NCBI RefSeq assembly: GCF_900475755.1
Contig: NZ_LS483411.1
Location: 1-64,000 of the forward strand
Reading direction: 5' to 3'
DNA length: 64,000 nucleotides
From: Haemophilus influenzae
Lineage (GTDB): Bacteria; Pseudomonadota; Gammaproteobacteria; Enterobacterales; Pasteurellaceae
Part shown: one piece after another, positions 54,246 through 64,000 of the stretch
Numbering within the stretch: position 1 is the stretch's first letter
Layout: each line of letters starts with the position of its first letter
Made by a program: the position numbers and the translations under genes
Notes under the pieces: generated by a model
Seen by the model: the letters and a program-made list of their open reading frames with translations, nothing else
The model's database searches: none
Told to the model about the DNA's origin: nothing

Positions 54246-57200
54246 TTATGCTTTTCTTGTCTTCTTTTGTGCGAATAATAAGCCAAACCAATCTTTTGTT
54301 TGTTTTAATAATTTTTCGATATTTCCAGCTTGTTCAAATCTTGAGGTTTGCGCCAATACGCGTGACCAATATGGATCGGCTTTTGACCCGAAACCATTAC
54401 TTTCAGTTAATTCCTGAAGTTTTTCAGAAACAGAATTTTCATCACTCACAATAAAATCACTTATATTTCTTACTGTTGGCACTAATTGGATTTCAATTTG
54501 ACTTTGTAAATAATCTTTTACGTAAATTTGTAATTGAGCAAGCGCAACTTCACGCTCAATAGTCGGTAATTCGAGAACCTTATCTTGCGTAATTAATTTT
54601 GCTGGTACCGCATTTTCTTGTGTAACACATTGAATTAAATAATAAATCCAAGGACGAATACAATAGCGATCTTTGTATTTCGCAAAATGCCAGTGAATGA
54701 CTTGTGAATTATCGCCAAATAAAGCGTCCATATAACCAAATAAACGTATTTTTTGATTTTCGTTTTGCCAATCTACGGCAATATTAAAATCTATAGAAGC
54801 CTGTTTAGGCTCGCCAAGATCGGCTATTTTCTCTTTAAATTCTAGAACATTGTCGCGAATATTTTCAGCATAAACCTTTCCAAACTCTGCGCGCGGTAAC
54901 ACGCCTTTTACTTCTGCTTGTCTAAAATAATCAGCAAAATTTTGTTCATCAAGGTAAATTAAGTCATTATTGAGAGAATAATTATCTAACCCACTTAAAG
55001 TGAAGTTTTCACTGTCAGCAATGCGTTCATCTTTATCGCGGAAATAAACACCGAGTTGTTTTTCAAAGAAAAATTTCACTGGATTTTCCACAAAGCTGAC
55101 TAAAGAATCCACTTCAACTTCTTCGATTTTTTCTGGGTTTTCTGTCATAGTGACGGCAAATTCTGAATTGCTAGCCACCGTGTCAAATTGTGCTATTGGC
55201 AACCATTTTGTCGCAAAAGAGCGGGTAAATTTTTCGTTGTTTTTGAAATTATCTGGGCTAAATGCGGTCATTGGGTGTTCAATGACAGTAAGGACATTTT
55301 CCTTTTGCCCTTGATTAATATAATCCAACAGTTGACTTACCAATACGGATGGTTCTTTCGGTTGATTATCTGTAATGGAACGCCCAACATAGCTGATATA
55401 GCAATAATCACGTGCTGCCAATAAGGCTTCTAAGAACAAATAGCGATCATCATCACGGCGAACACGATCGCCTTTTTGATAATGATATTGCATTAAATCA
55501 AAACTGTTTGGTGTTTGTGTTCTTGGGTAATCCGCATCATTCATTCCAAGTAAACAAACCACTTTGAATGGCACTGAACGCATTGGTAATAAGGTGCAGA
55601 AATTTACTTTTCCTGCAAGGAATTTGAGGCTATTTGGCGCATCTTCCAATTGCATTGTGATGACATCGGCGATCACTTCTGCTTGTAATTCTTCATTAAA
55701 ATGGAGCGATTTTAGATGCTCAGCTAATTCATTAATTTTCTCTTGAATATAGAAAATCGTGTCGCTAGTGTCTTCATTTTGTATGAAGAAATCTGATAAA
55801 AGTGCGGTTAAAATTTCTTGCCATTTTTCGATGGAATGTGCTTGTTGCAGCGTTTCATGCAGCGCGGAAAGTACGGTAAAAAACTGTGACAACTTGCCAG
55901 CGAGTTCACCCTTTAAGCCATAACTGCTGTTTAAGCCCAGACTATCTTGCCAAATGCCCTGTTCTTCACGCATCGCATAACCTAAAATCATTCGTTCTAA
56001 TCCAGCCTGCCAAGAATTGAAATTGATGCCATCTTGATTTTTTTGCAAACCGACACGAATCCCTGAATCCGCCACCCATTCTCGCACTAATGGTAAATCA
56101 GCAAGGGAAATATTAAATCGTTCTCGCATCGCAGGAATATCCAACAACGCTAAAACATCCTCTGCACTAAAATTGCTTTCTTTTAAGCGTAATAAAGTTA
56201 AGTAACTTGAGACCAACACATCGCTTTCTGAAAGTTTATTATCTGAAAGTGAAAATGGAATTTGTGGCGCATCTCCATTTTTTTGCCCGAAAACTGCCTG
56301 AATATAGGGTGTGTATTGGTTAATATCTGCCACCATAACAACCACATCTTTTGGCGTAAGGCTAGGAGCTTGATTGAATAAATCCAGTAAATAATCGTGC
56401 AATACTTCCACTTCTCGCATAGCACTGTGGCAAGAATGTAGGGTTAAAGTGCGGTCATTTTTTGCGATATTTAACGGTTTATTTTCTAAATGCAGAATTT
56501 GAGACTGTAATTGCCCAAGCAAACTGTTTGATTTAATTTCTTGATAAGCATTGACAGGATAAGTTGGAATATGTTCTTCATCTCTCACCAATGTATAGAG
56601 AAAATCTCGCCCCATTTTTCCCCAAGCCGCCAGTAATGGATTGCCTAGTTGAAGGTTTTCTTTTTGATAAGTGACGTCAAACTGAGCGTTTTCTAGTTGA
56701 GAAAGTTGATCCTCGGAAAAGAGCGGTTGATTTTCATCTTGTTTATTGAATTGATAACGCTTGCGAGAACGCAAATAATCAAGGCGTAGATCACTAATAT
56801 CCCCCCAATATTCTTGGCAAGGATTATTAAAAAATAAGTGAATATCCACTTCAGAGGATATCGCTTGCAAAATATTAAGATAAGCAGTTGGAAGCGCAGG
56901 AATACCAAAAATAAATATGCGTGAAGGTAATTTTTTCGGTGCTTTTTTATCCGCAAGCAAGGCTAAGAACTGATTATGCAAAGCCGCTCGATGTGTAGCA
57001 TCATCAACATCTGATTTAACATCGACGACCAACGCACGCCATAGCTCCCCTTGCCATTTTGTATTGCCTTGAATTTGCTCAAACAACGTATCGTTTAGGT
57101 TAGGTTGTTGCTTTTGTATTTGCGCAGTGATTTGTTCATCTTCGCCTTTTTCCCAAGCAAAAATCCATTCAGCTCGGTAAACTAAATATTGGTCAAATAA

Positions 57201-57605
57201 GTCGGCTATTTTACTGCTAAGTTGATAAAGTTTGTATTGTTCAGAATGTGGCGAAGATGCTAAATAATTTCGTAAAGGCAAAAAATTTTCTTTCTCGAGA
57301 AAAGTCGGGATTAAGCGTATTAAACGCCACATCATTGAATCTTTATCAAAAGGGTTTTCCAATGCCGTTGCGGGTAAATTTTGAGCATAAAGCTGCCAAA
57401 TAAAACTTGCTGGCATAGGAAATTTTAGGTTCGCTGAAATGCCTGTTTCTTTGGCGAGTTCAATTTGTAGCCATTGCGCCATATTAGGGCTTTGCACCAA
57501 AATAATATCTTGTTGAAAAGGATCTTCAGGTGGTAAAGATTTGAATAAAGAAGAAAGAATTTCTTTTTGTTTTTCAAGCTGATTGGAATAATAAACAATG
57601 AACAC
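54246..57605 (-). CDS. recC: RecBCD exonuclease V subunit gamma (RecC)
   Basis: RecC is the subunit of RecBCD that splits the duplex and recognises Chi. The 1119-residue length is close to the E. coli 1122, and the N-terminus (MFIVYYSNQLEKQKEIL) and conserved segments such as RDFLYTLV and CLLGMNDADYPR match the family. recB and recD are not in the window. It lies just upstream of comQ on the same strand. Confidence 0.95.
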   Translation of the reverse strand: MFIVYYSNQLEKQKEILSSLFKSLPPEDPFQQDIILVQSPNMAQWLQIELAKETGISANLKFPMPASFIWQLYAQNLPATALENPFDKDSMMWRLIRLIPTFLEKENFLPLRNYLASSPHSEQYKLYQLSSKIADLFDQYLVYRAEWIFAWEKGEDEQITAQIQKQQPNLNDTLFEQIQGNTKWQGELWRALVVDVKSDVDDATHRAALHNQFLALLADKKAPKKLPSRIFIFGIPALPTAYLNILQAISSEVDIHLFFNNPCQEYWGDISDLRLDYLRSRKRYQFNKQDENQPLFSEDQLSQLENAQFDVTYQKENLQLGNPLLAAWGKMGRDFLYTLVRDEEHIPTYPVNAYQEIKSNSLLGQLQSQILHLENKPLNIAKNDRTLTLHSCHSAMREVEVLHDYLLDLFNQAPSLTPKDVVVMVADINQYTPYIQAVFGQKNGDAPQIPFSLSDNKLSESDVLVSSYLTLLRLKESNFSAEDVLALLDIPAMRERFNISLADLPLVREWVADSGIRVGLQKNQDGINFNSWQAGLERMILGYAMREEQGIWQDSLGLNSSYGLKGELAGKLSQFFTVLSALHETLQQAHSIEKWQEILTALLSDFFIQNEDTSDTIFYIQEKINELAEHLKSLHFNEELQAEVIADVITMQLEDAPNSLKFLAGKVNFCTLLPMRSVPFKVVCLLGMNDADYPRTQTPNSFDLMQYHYQKGDRVRRDDDRYLFLEALLAARDYCYISYVGRSITDNQPKEPSVLVSQLLDYINQGQKENVLTVIEHPMTAFSPDNFKNNEKFTRSFATKWLPIAQFDTVASNSEFAVTMTENPEKIEEVEVDSLVSFVENPVKFFFEKQLGVYFRDKDERIADSENFTLSGLDNYSLNNDLIYLDEQNFADYFRQAEVKGVLPRAEFGKVYAENIRDNVLEFKEKIADLGEPKQASIDFNIAVDWQNENQKIRLFGYMDALFGDNSQVIHWHFAKYKDRYCIRPWIYYLIQCVTQENAVPAKLITQDKVLELPTIEREVALAQLQIYVKDYLQSQIEIQLVPTVRNISDFIVSDENSVSEKLQELTESNGFGSKADPYWSRVLAQTSRFEQAGNIEKLLKQTKDWFGLLFAQKKTRKA

Positions 57606-57650
57606 AATGGCGACCTTTTGATGATTTAACCTAGAAAAAACAACGCCATT

Positions 57651-57938
57651 TTACTGAGTTTTTATCAAAATTTCACTCGTAGGATAACGCACAATAATGC
57701 GTTCATTTTCACATCGAATACGAAAAGTTAAGCCATTTTGTTGTATCAATTGTTCACAAGCTAACCCTAAAAATTGGCGTTGAGCTTGATTCTCTGCAAT
57801 TTGTGTTGCCTGAAAATCTTGATAAGTTTTTACCGCACTTTTTCGCTGATCTGCCGTCCATTGATTAAAAACAAGAAATAAAACGCTAAATAAAGCTAAA
57901 GAAAATAACAATGTAATAAGCGACATTCCTTTATTCAT
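57651..57938 (-). CDS. comQ: Competence pseudopilin ComQ
   Basis: Last gene of the four-gene competence pseudopilin operon. Start chosen at ATG 57938 (MNKGMSLITLLFSLALFSVLFLVF), giving 95 residues. A type III signal with prepilin cleavage after KG precedes a hydrophobic helix. Position +5 of the mature protein is Thr and not the usual Glu, as in some minor pilins. Its frame overlaps the end of comP by 8 bp. Needed for type IV pilus-mediated DNA uptake by analogy with the described com locus. Confidence 0.85.
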   Translation of the reverse strand: MNKGMSLITLLFSLALFSVLFLVFNQWTADQRKSAVKTYQDFQATQIAENQAQRQFLGLACEQLIQQNGLTFRIRCENERIIVRYPTSEILIKTQ

Positions 57939-58614
57939 CCTGAACATTAAAATCACTCCAACTTTTTTCTGCTAACTTCCACTGGCTATATTGTCGAACT
58001 AAGGTTACTACCGTCTTTTTCCCATAAGCTAAAGTTACGCCATCTAAAGTTAAATTCCCGTTGGTAATCACTGCGCCACTAATCCTCCCTTTGCCAGTCA
58101 ATTTTAAATCGCCCTCTGCAATTAATACGGCAGACACCGTGCCATTAATTTCAACTTCCGCTTGTGAATCTGAAAACCAATAAAGTTTAGGTGTTTTATT
58201 CGCGTTTAAAATTCTGGGTGGGGAAGAAAAGTGCGGTCGAAAATCTGTAAGTTTTTCTGTGTGAATGAAATCTTTCAATGCACCTTGATTATCTCCCTGT
58301 TTAGGCGATTTTTTAAATAGGCTCATTCTTTCACACCAAAGAAAATATTGAATTGAATCTGTGGCACCATCAAGCGTAATGCTGATTTGCTTTACACTTT
58401 CATTATTATTTAAGGGTAAATCAAGGCAGGCAGTTTGTTTTTTCTCCTCTGTCATTTTTTGTAATTGTAATGTTCTTTCCACATAGTGTTTTCGTTGATT
58501 TTGTTGCGCCCGAAAAAAACTTAAATGGCTATCATCTAACAATAAGATTACGCTTAATAAACCCGAAATAAAAATCAGAATAGTCAGCGTAATAATGCCT
58601 TTTTGTGTTGTCAT
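57931..58614 (-). CDS. comP: Competence pseudopilin-like protein ComP
   Basis: The 227-residue product begins MTTQKGIITLTILIFISGLLSVI, a prepilin-like leader ending in KG followed by a hydrophobic helix, with a hydrophilic beta-rich C-terminal region. It overlaps comO by 4 bp and comQ by 8 bp. The gene order and the CRP-S site before comN match the competence locus described in H. influenzae. A contribution to minor-pilin assembly is inferred. Confidence 0.87.
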   Translation of the reverse strand: MTTQKGIITLTILIFISGLLSVILLLDDSHLSFFRAQQNQRKHYVERTLQLQKMTEEKKQTACLDLPLNNNESVKQISITLDGATDSIQYFLWCERMSLFKKSPKQGDNQGALKDFIHTEKLTDFRPHFSSPPRILNANKTPKLYWFSDSQAEVEINGTVSAVLIAEGDLKLTGKGRISGAVITNGNLTLDGVTLAYGKKTVVTLVRQYSQWKLAEKSWSDFNVQDE

Positions 58615-59330
58615 TGTTTTTGATTCCAGAGCGCAACAACAAGGGAGGTTTCATAACTGATGTTTGGGGCTTGTTTTAAATTTCCTTTTAACTTGATTTC
58701 TAATCCTTTGCCTTCAATTAACCAATTAAATTGTAGCCTAGTAATTTCATATTCGTTGTTATCTAATAAATCTGCCCAACCTCCCCCAGCGTTGCAAGCG
58801 GTTTGTTGAAAAGCACGTTTACACGTTTCTGCCGTGCAATTAGTAGGAATAACACTTTGATAAGTCAGTTTGGTTTTTATCATTTTGTTACTCACTTTAT
58901 AGCCAAATAATTCTTCAGTACTACTTTTAGATGTATTTTTCCCATTTTTCATACAGGTTTTCGGCGAACCTTTACCAATACACCCATTTTTATTTAAATC
59001 ATAAAAGAATAACACGCAGCTATTAGGTGGCGCATTATCTTCTTGGCTAATAAAAATGGCTGTGCCTTGTTCATCTAATTCAAATAAAAATAAATTGCTT
59101 TCCGTCAGTTTTGCATTTAATGCTCGAAATCCTAATCGGCGAAGATCTTTACCTATTAACTGTAATGTTCGTTGTAATTCAGCTTGTAATTTTAAATGTA
59201 ATAACATTTGTTGGTTTTGTGTTTGTATTTGCACATAAAAATGCGAAATGCTTAGCAGCAATAAAGAAGACAAAGCCAGTGAAATCATCAGTGCTAATAG
59301 GATTTGCCCTTTTAATAATGTTTTCATCAT
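58611..59330 (-). CDS. comO: Competence pseudopilin ComO
   Basis: A 239-residue PilW-like minor pseudopilin. The N-terminus MMKTLLKGQILLALMISLALSSLLLLS has a leader ending in KG and a hydrophobic helix, with Gln, Leu rather than Glu near +5. The mature region has several cysteines (SCVLFF, NGCIGKG, KTCMKNG, CTAETCKRA). It overlaps the comN stop by one base and comP by four. Confidence 0.87.
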   Translation of the reverse strand: MMKTLLKGQILLALMISLALSSLLLLSISHFYVQIQTQNQQMLLHLKLQAELQRTLQLIGKDLRRLGFRALNAKLTESNLFLFELDEQGTAIFISQEDNAPPNSCVLFFYDLNKNGCIGKGSPKTCMKNGKNTSKSSTEELFGYKVSNKMIKTKLTYQSVIPTNCTAETCKRAFQQTACNAGGGWADLLDNNEYEITRLQFNWLIEGKGLEIKLKGNLKQAPNISYETSLVVALWNQKQ

Positions 59331-59842
59331 TAATTACAAGCACTATCAAATTGATTGGTTTTTAAACGAATACTGCCAACATTGAAAAATAAAAATAACG
59401 TACGTTCATTTTCTGCTTGCAAAATAAAGCAACGAGTAACGATAGTATTACGAATGCCATCAAATCTCGTGATTTCTTTTGGATAAATATGATGGCTTTG
59501 AATCATCGTTTTATTAGGAAAATAAGGATAGTAAAAATGCGCATAAACCTCTTTCGGGCAATTTATCGGATTTAAACAATCACAAGTTTGGTTATTTTTT
59601 ACTTGTGCCGTTAAGCACCATTGTTGTGTCGCAAGGTTCCGATTGATAAGTAAAAACCACACTTCCGATGAATTTTCTGCCCGAGCCTGAATTTGTCGTA
59701 GAAATAAATACAGGCGATGTTGCTCTTTGGTTAAAATCGTTTTAGGTGAATCGGTTTGCCATAATGGCACGACAAAACTCAGCACAATGCTGATGATTGC
59801 TAACCCAATCAATAATTCCACTAATGTCACACCTTTCTGCAT
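59330..59842 (-). CDS. comN: Competence pseudopilin ComN
   Basis: First gene of comNOPQ. Start chosen at ATG 59842 (MQKGVTLVELLIGLAIISIVL), giving 170 residues. This is a canonical type IV prepilin leader: KG cleavage site, Val then TLVE with Glu at +5, and a hydrophobic helix, as in FimT/GspH-type minor pilins. The CRP-S operator lies 67 bp upstream. An uptake-signal complement lies between operator and start (near 59862-59870). Confidence 0.9.
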   Translation of the reverse strand: MQKGVTLVELLIGLAIISIVLSFVVPLWQTDSPKTILTKEQHRLYLFLRQIQARAENSSEVWFLLINRNLATQQWCLTAQVKNNQTCDCLNPINCPKEVYAHFYYPYFPNKTMIQSHHIYPKEITRFDGIRNTIVTRCFILQAENERTLFLFFNVGSIRLKTNQFDSACN

Positions 59843-59908
59843 AAAACGCTCCAATTTTCTACCGCACTTTAATGATAAATAATGAGTAGAAAAATCACTT
59901 GATATGAT

Positions 59909-59930
59909 TTTTGCGATCCATATCGCAAAG
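59909..59930 (-). promoter_or_regulatory. CRP-S competence operator of comNOPQ
   Basis: Core TGCGATCCATATCGCA with the same TGCGA/TCGCA half-sites as the dprA and radC operators. It lies 67 bp upstream of comN on the minus strand and 112 bp from suhB in the other direction. Confidence 0.85.
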
Positions 59931-60041
59931 TTTTTCTGAAAATCTATAAAAACCATTGTTTTATGATTTTCAACTGGTTATTTTGGCAAATCTCGCTATA
60001 ATGATGCGGAATTTTTCTGTTCTTTAAAATCTGGTGGAAAT

Positions 60042-60845
60042 ATGAATCCAATGTTAAATATCGCTATTCGTGCGGCACGAAAAGCGGGCAATGTGATTGC
60101 TAAAAATTATGAACGCCGTGATGCTATCGAAAGCACACAAAAAGGTATTAATGATTATGTGACAAACGTTGATAAAGCGTCTGAAGCAGAAATCATTGAA
60201 GTTATTCGTAAATCTTATCCTGATCACACAATTATTACGGAAGAAACAGGCGCAATTGAAGGCAAAGATAGCGATGTACAATGGATTATTGATCCTCTAG
60301 ATGGTACCCGGAATTTTATGACAGGACTTCCCCACTTTTCTGTGTCTATCGCAGTTCGTGTAAAAAATCGCACTGAAGTCGGGGTTGTTTACGATCCAAT
60401 CCGCAATGAATTATTTACTGCTGTGCGTGGCGAAGGTGCAAAATTAAATGAAGTACGTTTACGTGTAGATAGTAAACGTGAACTTCAAGGTTCAATTTTA
60501 GCCACTGGTTTTCCATTCAAACAACCAAAATTAATGCCAACTCAATTTGCAATGATGAATGCCTTAATTGAAGATGCTGCGGATTTCCGTCGTACTGGTT
60601 CTGCTGCATTAGATTTATGCTATGTGGCGTCAAATCGTATTGATGGCTATTTTGAAATGGGCTTAAAAGCATGGGATTGCGCAGCTGGCGATTTAATCGT
60701 GCGTGAAGCAGGTGGTTTAGTCTGTGATTTTGATGCAGGTAACGGCTACTTACGCAGTGGCAATATCATCGCAGCCCCATCACGCGTAATAAAAGAAATG
60801 TTAAATAAAATCCGCCCTTGTTTAGGTGCTGAATTTAATCATTAA
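60042..60845 (+). CDS. suhB: Inositol monophosphatase family protein SuhB
   Basis: SuhB has inositol-1-phosphatase activity and in E. coli is a factor in rRNA transcription antitermination complexes. The 267-residue protein shows the Mg-binding signatures DPLDGTRNFMTGLPHFSVS (about 84-102) and WDCAAGDLIVREAGG (about 212-226). TATAAT at about 59997 is a likely -10. A terminator follows at 60859-60886. Confidence 0.96.
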   Translation: MNPMLNIAIRAARKAGNVIAKNYERRDAIESTQKGINDYVTNVDKASEAEIIEVIRKSYPDHTIITEETGAIEGKDSDVQWIIDPLDGTRNFMTGLPHFSVSIAVRVKNRTEVGVVYDPIRNELFTAVRGEGAKLNEVRLRVDSKRELQGSILATGFPFKQPKLMPTQFAMMNALIEDAADFRRTGSAALDLCYVASNRIDGYFEMGLKAWDCAAGDLIVREAGGLVCDFDAGNGYLRSGNIIAAPSRVIKEMLNKIRPCLGAEFNH

Positions 60846-60858
60846 TTTTTATAAGTAC

Positions 60859-60886
60859 AATAGCACCTATCAAGGTGCTATTTTTA
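60859..60886 (+). terminator. suhB terminator
   Basis: AATAGCACCT and AGGTGCTATT form a perfect 10-bp stem with a 4-base loop followed by TTTTAATTTT, 14 bp after the suhB stop. Confidence 0.92.
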
Positions 60887-60954
60887 ATTTTATTAATGAA
60901 ACATACTTGATTAGCGACTTTATCTGCGCATCAACGAAAAAAAACGACGACATT

Positions 60955-62862
60955 ATGCTTCCAGAACTTGGCTTTTTCCTTCTTTTACTCGCAACAGCTA
61001 GCGCGTTTTTTCTTGCGTTAGTGCCTCAATTTGGGTTATTCAAAAAAAATTCGACTTTAATTAATGCTGCTTGGCCGCTTAGTTATATTTTTACCCTTGC
61101 GACGACGTTCTCAATTGGTTTGCTTGCTTATTCTTTTGCGGTGGATGATTTCACCCTTGAATATGTAGCGGCACATTCTAATTCCCAATTACCTACATTT
61201 TTTAAAGTGGCTGCCACTTGGGGCGGACATGAAGGTTCAATGTTGTTTTGGTTATTTTCATTGAGTTTATGGCTTGCTGCTTTTGCTTTTTTTAATCGAA
61301 AAAATGACCGCACTTTTTCCGCTCAATCTTTATCTTTATTGGGATTAATTTGCTTTGGTTTTGCGGTGTTTATTTTATTTTATTCCAATCCATTTGGACG
61401 CATTTTTCCTGCTCCCGCAGAAGGGCGCGATCTCAATCCAATGTTGCAAGATGTGGGATTAATTTTCCATCCGCCTTTATTATATGTTGGCTATGTGGGC
61501 TTTGCGGTAAATTTTGCAATGAGTTTGAGTGCGTTGATTTATAACCAATCTGCACGACAAATTGCACGCTCAATGCGTGGCTGGGTGTTGGTTTCTTGGT
61601 TGTTTTTAACCATTGGCATTGTGCTTGGTGCGTGGTGGGCTTATTACGAACTTGGCTGGGGCGGTTGGTGGTTCTGGGATCCCGTAGAAAATGCATCTTT
61701 AATGCCTTGGTTGCTTGGTTTGGCGTTATTACACAGTTTAATGGCAACAGAAAAACAAGGTGTATTTAGTTATTGGACAACGCTTTTTTCTTTGCTCGCT
61801 TTTGCCTTTAGCGTATTAGGCACGTTTATTGTTCGTTCTGGTGCACTCACTTCTGTGCACGCTTTTGCATTGGATAACACGCGCGGTTATGTATTGTTAT
61901 TAATTTTCTTTGTTTTGACAGTGTTAGCCTTTGGTTTATTCGCTTTGCGTGCGGGCAGTTTGTCAGAAAGTGCGGTGAATTTTCAGTTCGTTTCTAAATC
62001 GGGTGGCATTTTATTGCTGAATATTTTGCTGACCATTGCCACTGTTTCTACCTTTTTAGGCACCTTTTACCCGATGTTATTCCAAGCGATGAATTGGGGC
62101 TCAATTTCGGTGGGAAGTCCTTATTTTAATAGTATTTTCTTCCCAATCATTACGGTAATTTTAATCTTAATGGTAATTTCGCTTAGCATACGTAAAGTGC
62201 AATTTGATCGCGTATTATTGATACGTTACGTATGGTTGCTTATTCCGTCTTTGATTCTCGCCAGCTTGATGATTTGGCAACAGCTACGCCATAATTCTGC
62301 GTTGAATTTTCACGCTTTCGCTTTTGTGTTATTAACTCTTGCGATTTGGCTTTTGTTGGTCACTTTATGGCAAAATTGGCGACAAATTCGTTTGTCTCAA
62401 TTTGGTATGATTTTAGCACACTGTGGCGTGGCGATTGTGACTATTGGCGCAATAATGAGCGGTTATTTTGGCAGTGAAATTGGTGTGCGTTTAGCACCGC
62501 AACAAAGTCAAACGCTGGGACAATATGAATTTCACTATCGCCAATTTTCTAATGAAATCGGACCAAACTTTACGGCAGAAATCGCCTTTTTTGACGTAAC
62601 TGAAAATGGTAAACCTTATGCAGAAATTATCCCCGAACGCCGTTATTACGATGTTCGTACAATGACAATGAGTGAAGTGGGGCTTAATGGCGGTTTTTGG
62701 GGCGATTTATATATTGTGATGGGAGATTCTCTCGGCAAAGGAGAATTTACTTTCCGCTTACATTATAAACCGCTGATTCGTTGGCTTTGGGCTGGCGGTA
62801 TTTTAATGGCGTTTGGCGCACTTTTTAGCGTCTTCGGATTACGCAGAAAACAGGAAAAATAA
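60955..62862 (+). CDS. ccmF: CcmF/NrfE family heme lyase subunit
   Basis: CcmF/NrfE proteins ligate heme to apocytochrome c in the periplasm. Start chosen at ATG 60955 ([16 protein letters not shown]). The 635-residue membrane protein has about 15 helices, the tryptophan-rich heme-handling motif [18 protein letters not shown] (about 240-257) and conserved histidines nearby. H. influenzae also has a main ccm cluster elsewhere, so this three-gene set may be the NrfEFG-like lyase that handles the special heme of nitrite reductase NrfA; sequence alone does not decide it. The stop overlaps ccmG by one base. Confidence 0.9.
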   Translation: MLPELGFFLLLLATASAFFLALVPQFGLFKKNSTLINAAWPLSYIFTLATTFSIGLLAYSFAVDDFTLEYVAAHSNSQLPTFFKVAATWGGHEGSMLFWLFSLSLWLAAFAFFNRKNDRTFSAQSLSLLGLICFGFAVFILFYSNPFGRIFPAPAEGRDLNPMLQDVGLIFHPPLLYVGYVGFAVNFAMSLSALIYNQSARQIARSMRGWVLVSWLFLTIGIVLGAWWAYYELGWGGWWFWDPVENASLMPWLLGLALLHSLMATEKQGVFSYWTTLFSLLAFAFSVLGTFIVRSGALTSVHAFALDNTRGYVLLLIFFVLTVLAFGLFALRAGSLSESAVNFQFVSKSGGILLLNILLTIATVSTFLGTFYPMLFQAMNWGSISVGSPYFNSIFFPIITVILILMVISLSIRKVQFDRVLLIRYVWLLIPSLILASLMIWQQLRHNSALNFHAFAFVLLTLAIWLLLVTLWQNWRQIRLSQFGMILAHCGVAIVTIGAIMSGYFGSEIGVRLAPQQSQTLGQYEFHYRQFSNEIGPNFTAEIAFFDVTENGKPYAEIIPERRYYDVRTMTMSEVGLNGGFWGDLYIVMGDSLGKGEFTFRLHYKPLIRWLWAGGILMAFGALFSVFGLRRKQEK

Positions 62863-63392
62863 TGAACAAAAAACTTCTCTTTTTTGCACCGCTCTTTGTG
62901 CTTTTAGGCGTGTGTGTATTATTAATTGCTGGGTTAAATCAAGATCCGAAAAAAATTGCGTCGGCTTTAATTGATAAACCCGTTCCAGAGTTTTATCAGG
63001 CTAATTTACATGAGCCATCACAAATCGTAAGCCTGAAAGATTTTCCTAAACAGCCATTTTTATTAAATGTGTGGGGCAGTTGGTGTGGTTATTGCAAAGA
63101 AGAACATCCGTTGTTAATTGAGATTGCAAAAACGTTGCCTATTGTGGGTGTAGATTATCGCGACAATCCGCAAAATGGCATTGAAATGCTTAAGCGAATG
63201 GGCAATCCGTTCGTCTTAACCATTAATGATAGTCAGGGAGAACTTGCCCTCAAATTAGGCGTGGATGGCGCGCCAGAAACTTATCTTTTGGATGAAAATG
63301 GTGTGATTCGTTATCGCCATTCTGGTTTATTGGATAAAGAAACTTGGCAAACGGTATTTTTGCCAAAAATTGAAGCATTGAAGAATAAATGA
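62862..63392 (+). CDS. DsbE/CcmG family thiol:disulfide oxidoreductase
   Basis: A membrane-anchored thioredoxin-fold protein that reduces apocytochrome c or CcmH cysteines before heme attachment. The 176-residue protein has one N-terminal membrane helix (about 6-24), the active-site [13 protein letters not shown] (CGYC near 75-78), the CcmG-type GVDYRDNP insert (about 102-109) and the cis-Pro region GAPETYLLD. It overlaps ccmF by one base and ccmH by four. Confidence 0.93.
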   Translation: MNKKLLFFAPLFVLLGVCVLLIAGLNQDPKKIASALIDKPVPEFYQANLHEPSQIVSLKDFPKQPFLLNVWGSWCGYCKEEHPLLIEIAKTLPIVGVDYRDNPQNGIEMLKRMGNPFVLTINDSQGELALKLGVDGAPETYLLDENGVIRYRHSGLLDKETWQTVFLPKIEALKNK

Positions 63393-64000
63393 AAAGCCTA
63401 TTAGATATTTTTACTCGAGTTCAAAAAACATTTGTTTTTGCAACCGCACTTTTATTCGCATTTTCCTTGTTTACTCAAGCGGAAATGGTGGATACCTATC
63501 AATTCCAAAATCAAGATGATCGTACTCGTGCCGTAGAGTTGGCAAAATCTTTACGCTGCCCACAATGTCAAAACCAAAATTTGGTGGAATCTAATTCGCC
63601 TATCGCTTATGACTTGCGTCTTGAAGTGTACAAAATGGTGGACGAAGGAAAAACTAATCAGCAAATTATCGATCAAATGACGGCTAGATTTGGCGATTTT
63701 GTGAATTACAAACCGCCATTCAAATGGAATACGGCGTTGTTATGGTTATTGCCAATGGCTCTTTTAATTTTAGCGGCCGCATTGCTTTATTTCTCAAATA
63801 GAAAAAAATCTGCCCTATCTTCAACCGAGCAGGGAACTGCGTTGGAAAAAGAACAGAGATATTTTTCTGTTAATGCTGAGTTTCATTCAGACCCTAAGGA
63901 AAAGGAACAAAAGACAGATTTCTTTGGGAAAAGTAATCACAAACTTTCTTTTGTGGTTTTCTTTTTATTAATTGTTATTCCAACCGCTTATTATTTTTCT
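63389..64000 (+). CDS. CcmH/NrfF-type heme lyase subunit, cut by window end
   Basis: An open frame of 204 codons starts at ATG 63389, overlapping the preceding TGA (ATGA), and runs off the window. It begins [20 protein letters not shown] with a signal peptide, then the CcmH redox motif [10 protein letters not shown] (about 57-66), [14 protein letters not shown] (about 98-111) and a membrane helix (about 115-135). It continues with a charged stretch and a second hydrophobic helix starting about 187, so it is likely a CcmH-CcmI (NrfF-NrfG) fusion with TPRs beyond the window. Confidence 0.9.
   Translation, partial: MKSLLDIFTRVQKTFVFATALLFAFSLFTQAEMVDTYQFQNQDDRTRAVELAKSLRCPQCQNQNLVESNSPIAYDLRLEVYKMVDEGKTNQQIIDQMTARFGDFVNYKPPFKWNTALLWLLPMALLILAAALLYFSNRKKSALSSTEQGTALEKEQRYFSVNAEFHSDPKEKEQKTDFFGKSNHKLSFVVFFLLIVIPTAYYFS

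Overview
The window is chromosomal DNA from Haemophilus influenzae or a very close relative. It is AT-rich. It carries roughly 50 copies of the Haemophilus uptake signal core AAGTGCGGT or its complement, and an IgA1 protease gene. Its gene order (dnaA-dnaN-recF-iga-leu ... accCB ... crp ... radC-rpmBG ... recC-comQPON-suhB) is the one I know from H. influenzae. Base 1 is the GTG start of dnaA, and base 64000 cuts a ccmH-type gene.

Layout. 1-3559: replication genes dnaA, dnaN, recF. 3801-8765: the large secreted IgA1 protease. 8879-14065: leucine operon leuLABCD on the minus strand, with a Leu-rich leader peptide, attenuator and strong promoter. 14254-18655: dprA behind a competence (CRP-S) site, then yaaA, a lipoprotein gene, pfkA and smpB. 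18750-24377: dusB-fis, prmA, a Fic gene with an early stop, a drug/metabolite exporter and panF-yhdT. 24489-26930: a surface lipoprotein and its Slam-type outer-membrane translocon. 27068-31626: accBC, aroQ, menBC. 31772-41397: a lipoprotein, rpsT, murJ, ribF, ileS, hinT, ycfL, nagZ, rlmC. 41398-45581: an unexplained structured element, then crp-yheU, slmA, dut, a four-copy palindromic repeat array and coaBC. 45653-50530: radC behind a second CRP-S site, rpmB-rpmG, and the dat-ddc pair for 1,3-diaminopropane. 50705-57605: mutM, degS, ribD, nrdR, recC. 57651-59930: competence pseudopilins comN-comO-comP-comQ behind a third CRP-S site. 60042-64000: suhB and a heme lyase set ccmF-ccmG-ccmH.

How the genes connect. 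DNA uptake is the main theme: crp encodes the activator; dprA, radC and comNOPQ each carry a CRP-S type operator; and uptake signals are scattered through the window, often as inverted pairs that double as terminators. Host interaction is served by the IgA1 protease and the Slam/lipoprotein pair.

The observations most worth following are these: (1) a ~220-bp, multi-hairpin element between rlmC and crp that resembles a HEARO/omega RNA of the IscB family without its nuclease gene; (2) a Fic AMP-transferase whose in-frame TGA removes the C-terminal segment holding the predicted autoinhibitory motif; (3) a ddc terminator built from two copies of the Actinobacillus-type uptake signal instead of the Haemophilus type, suggesting transfer between Pasteurellaceae clades; (4) the palindromic array inside the coaBC-dut operon, whose last copy supplies the end of coaBC.
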